Source of the DNA: Caldilineaceae bacterium | GTDB lineage: Bacteria > Chloroflexota > Anaerolineae > Caldilineales > Caldilineaceae | DNA: 60,328 bases | Assembly: GCA_019637645.1 (NCBI GenBank) | Contig: JAHBVH010000053.1 | Span: 1 to 60,328, forward strand | Direction: 5' to 3' | Shown: in pieces, positions 59,400-60,328 of the stretch | Layout of the letters: each line of letters opens with the position of its first letter | Numbering within the stretch: the stretch's first letter is position 1 | Position numbers and translations under genes: made by a program | Notes under the pieces: generated by a model | What the model was told of the DNA's origin: nothing | The model's input: only the letters and a program-made list of their open reading frames with translations | Databases searched by the model: none

Positions 59400-60323
59400 A
59401 TGGCCGCAACTGTACCTGCCGCGGTGCAACGTACATCAACAGCCGCAACTGCCGCTGAGGAACGCCTCCAGATGCGCAAAGAGACGAATCTTTGGCGCGA
59501 TGCATGGCGCCGTCTCCTCCGCAACAAGCTAGCTGTTATCGGGATGGGGATTGTCCTGTTTTTCTTGGGATTGGCGATCTTTGCGGATTTCATCGCGCCC
59601 TATCGCTACGATAAGACCGATTTTGCCAAAACTTATCAGTTCCCCAGTTGGGACTATCCTTTGGGAACGAGCCCCTTGGGGCAAGATATGCTCAGTCGGC
59701 TAATCTATGGTGCGCGGGTGTCGATGTTGGTTGGCGTCGGGGCCCAGGTGATCGTGCTGCTGATCGGGGTGCCGTTGGGGGCGATTGCGGGCTATTACGG
59801 CGGCAAAGTCGATATGTATCTCATGCGTTTTGTGGATGTCATGTACGCCTTTCCCACCCTGCTCTTTGTGATCTTGATCATGTCCGCGCTTGGCCCTGGG
59901 ATAGTGAACATCTTTATTGCCTTGGGGCTAACTGGTTGGGTAACGCTCTGCCGCCTCACGCGTGGTCAGTTGCTATCCTTGCGTGAAAAGGAATTTGTGT
60001 TGGCGGCACGCGCGGTGGGTGCCAAAGCCGACCGGATCATCATGCGCCACCTCTTGCCCAACGCCCTGACGCCGATCATTATTGCCCTGACTTTTGGGAT
60101 TCCCCAAGCTATCTTTACCGAAGCAGCTCTCAGCTTTATTGGCGTGGGGATCAGCCCGCCGACACCTAGTTGGGGACAGATGGTCGGTGAGTATCAGACC
60201 TATCTTCGCAGCTATTGGTATCTTGCTACCTTCCCCAGCATTGCCATTGGCCTAACAATGCTGGCCTTTTCCTTCTTGGGCGATGGTCTCCGCGATGCCC
60301 TCGATCCACGGATGAAACGGTAA
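59400..60323 (+). CDS. ABC transporter permease, DppC/OppC type (second copy)
   Basis: 307-residue partner permease: RRLLRNKLAVIGMGIVLFFLG anchor, YPLGTSPLGQDMLSRLIYGA signature, EAA loop EFVLAARAVGAKADRIIMRH with LLPNALTPIII, and end FSFLGDGLRDALDPRMK. ATG 59400 with GAGGAG upstream, 101 bases after the DppB stop. The stop TAA is 5 bases from the window edge, so binding protein or ATPase genes may follow outside. Confidence 0.94.
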   Translation: MAATVPAAVQRTSTAATAAEERLQMRKETNLWRDAWRRLLRNKLAVIGMGIVLFFLGLAIFADFIAPYRYDKTDFAKTYQFPSWDYPLGTSPLGQDMLSRLIYGARVSMLVGVGAQVIVLLIGVPLGAIAGYYGGKVDMYLMRFVDVMYAFPTLLFVILIMSALGPGIVNIFIALGLTGWVTLCRLTRGQLLSLREKEFVLAARAVGAKADRIIMRHLLPNALTPIIIALTFGIPQAIFTEAALSFIGVGISPPTPSWGQMVGEYQTYLRSYWYLATFPSIAIGLTMLAFSFLGDGLRDALDPRMKR

Positions 60324-60328
60324 AACGC

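Overview
The window is a chromosomal segment of a bacterium with moderately high GC, most likely a member of the Chloroflexota (Chloroflexia or Caldilineae type). This rests on gene content and protein style only: PPC/TPR surface proteins, a secreted protein ending in a 'FLPIV'-like tail, DUF362, MoxR-DUF58-DUF4129, a sigma factor fused to bifunctional-nuclease and Clp_N domains, and a four-S1-domain RpsA. No rRNA or tRNA gene was recognised, so the assignment is an inference.

Layout. 1-9.8 kb: the 3' part of a PPC/TPR protein, ClpB, a rhodanese plus M20 amidohydrolase pair, an unknown 166-aa protein, a DUF362 protein and a mutarotase-fold protein. 10.1-14.1 kb: a leftward cluster of an M20 carbamoylase, an enolase-superfamily enzyme, a SelW-like protein and a class C beta-lactamase-fold hydrolase; the last three are coupled by 4-base overlaps. 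14.3-18 kb: small unknown genes including a ParB/sulfiredoxin-like protein, a YoaK family membrane protein, a decayed rtcA and AT-rich non-coding DNA. 18.3-26.5 kb: a large secreted DUF11/SdrD-B repeat protein, an RNase II/R family enzyme, purC and a YjhG/YagF type D-xylonate dehydratase. 26.7-33 kb: a MoxR-DUF58-DUF4129 operon, then rpsA, rpsU and infA behind recognisable sigma-70 promoters. 33.1-45.6 kb: Nudix plus DtxR regulator, the sigma-BFN-Clp_N fusion, an alcohol dehydrogenase, HtpX, an OmpR/HK two-component pair, a UbiA prenyltransferase, an MFS exporter with its HTH regulator, and a class IV aminotransferase. 45.7-60.3 kb: two oligopeptide-type ABC permease pairs (one with its lipoprotein) flanking a glycosidase pseudogene and a leftward four-gene operon.

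The most interesting system is that operon (50.27-57.70 kb): rmuC, a membrane-anchored TerB-N/TerB-C protein, a BrxD-like (DUF2791-like) P-loop ATPase and a large DEAD/DEAH helicase, with a 12-base gap, a 4-base overlap and a 3-base gap. No BREX methyltransferase or PglZ is present. It reads as a self-contained DNA-processing or phage-defence module, membrane-tethered through two of its members.

Several non-coding repeat families run through the window. Palindromes built on CCTGACAGGTTT or similar cores sit mainly at convergent gene ends, where they could act as two-way terminators. Two MITE-like families are also visible: one with AGTTACGCA-type ends (2 copies) and one with a GGTTTTAACCCTGC core (3 copies, one of which supplies the leader of the response-regulator gene).
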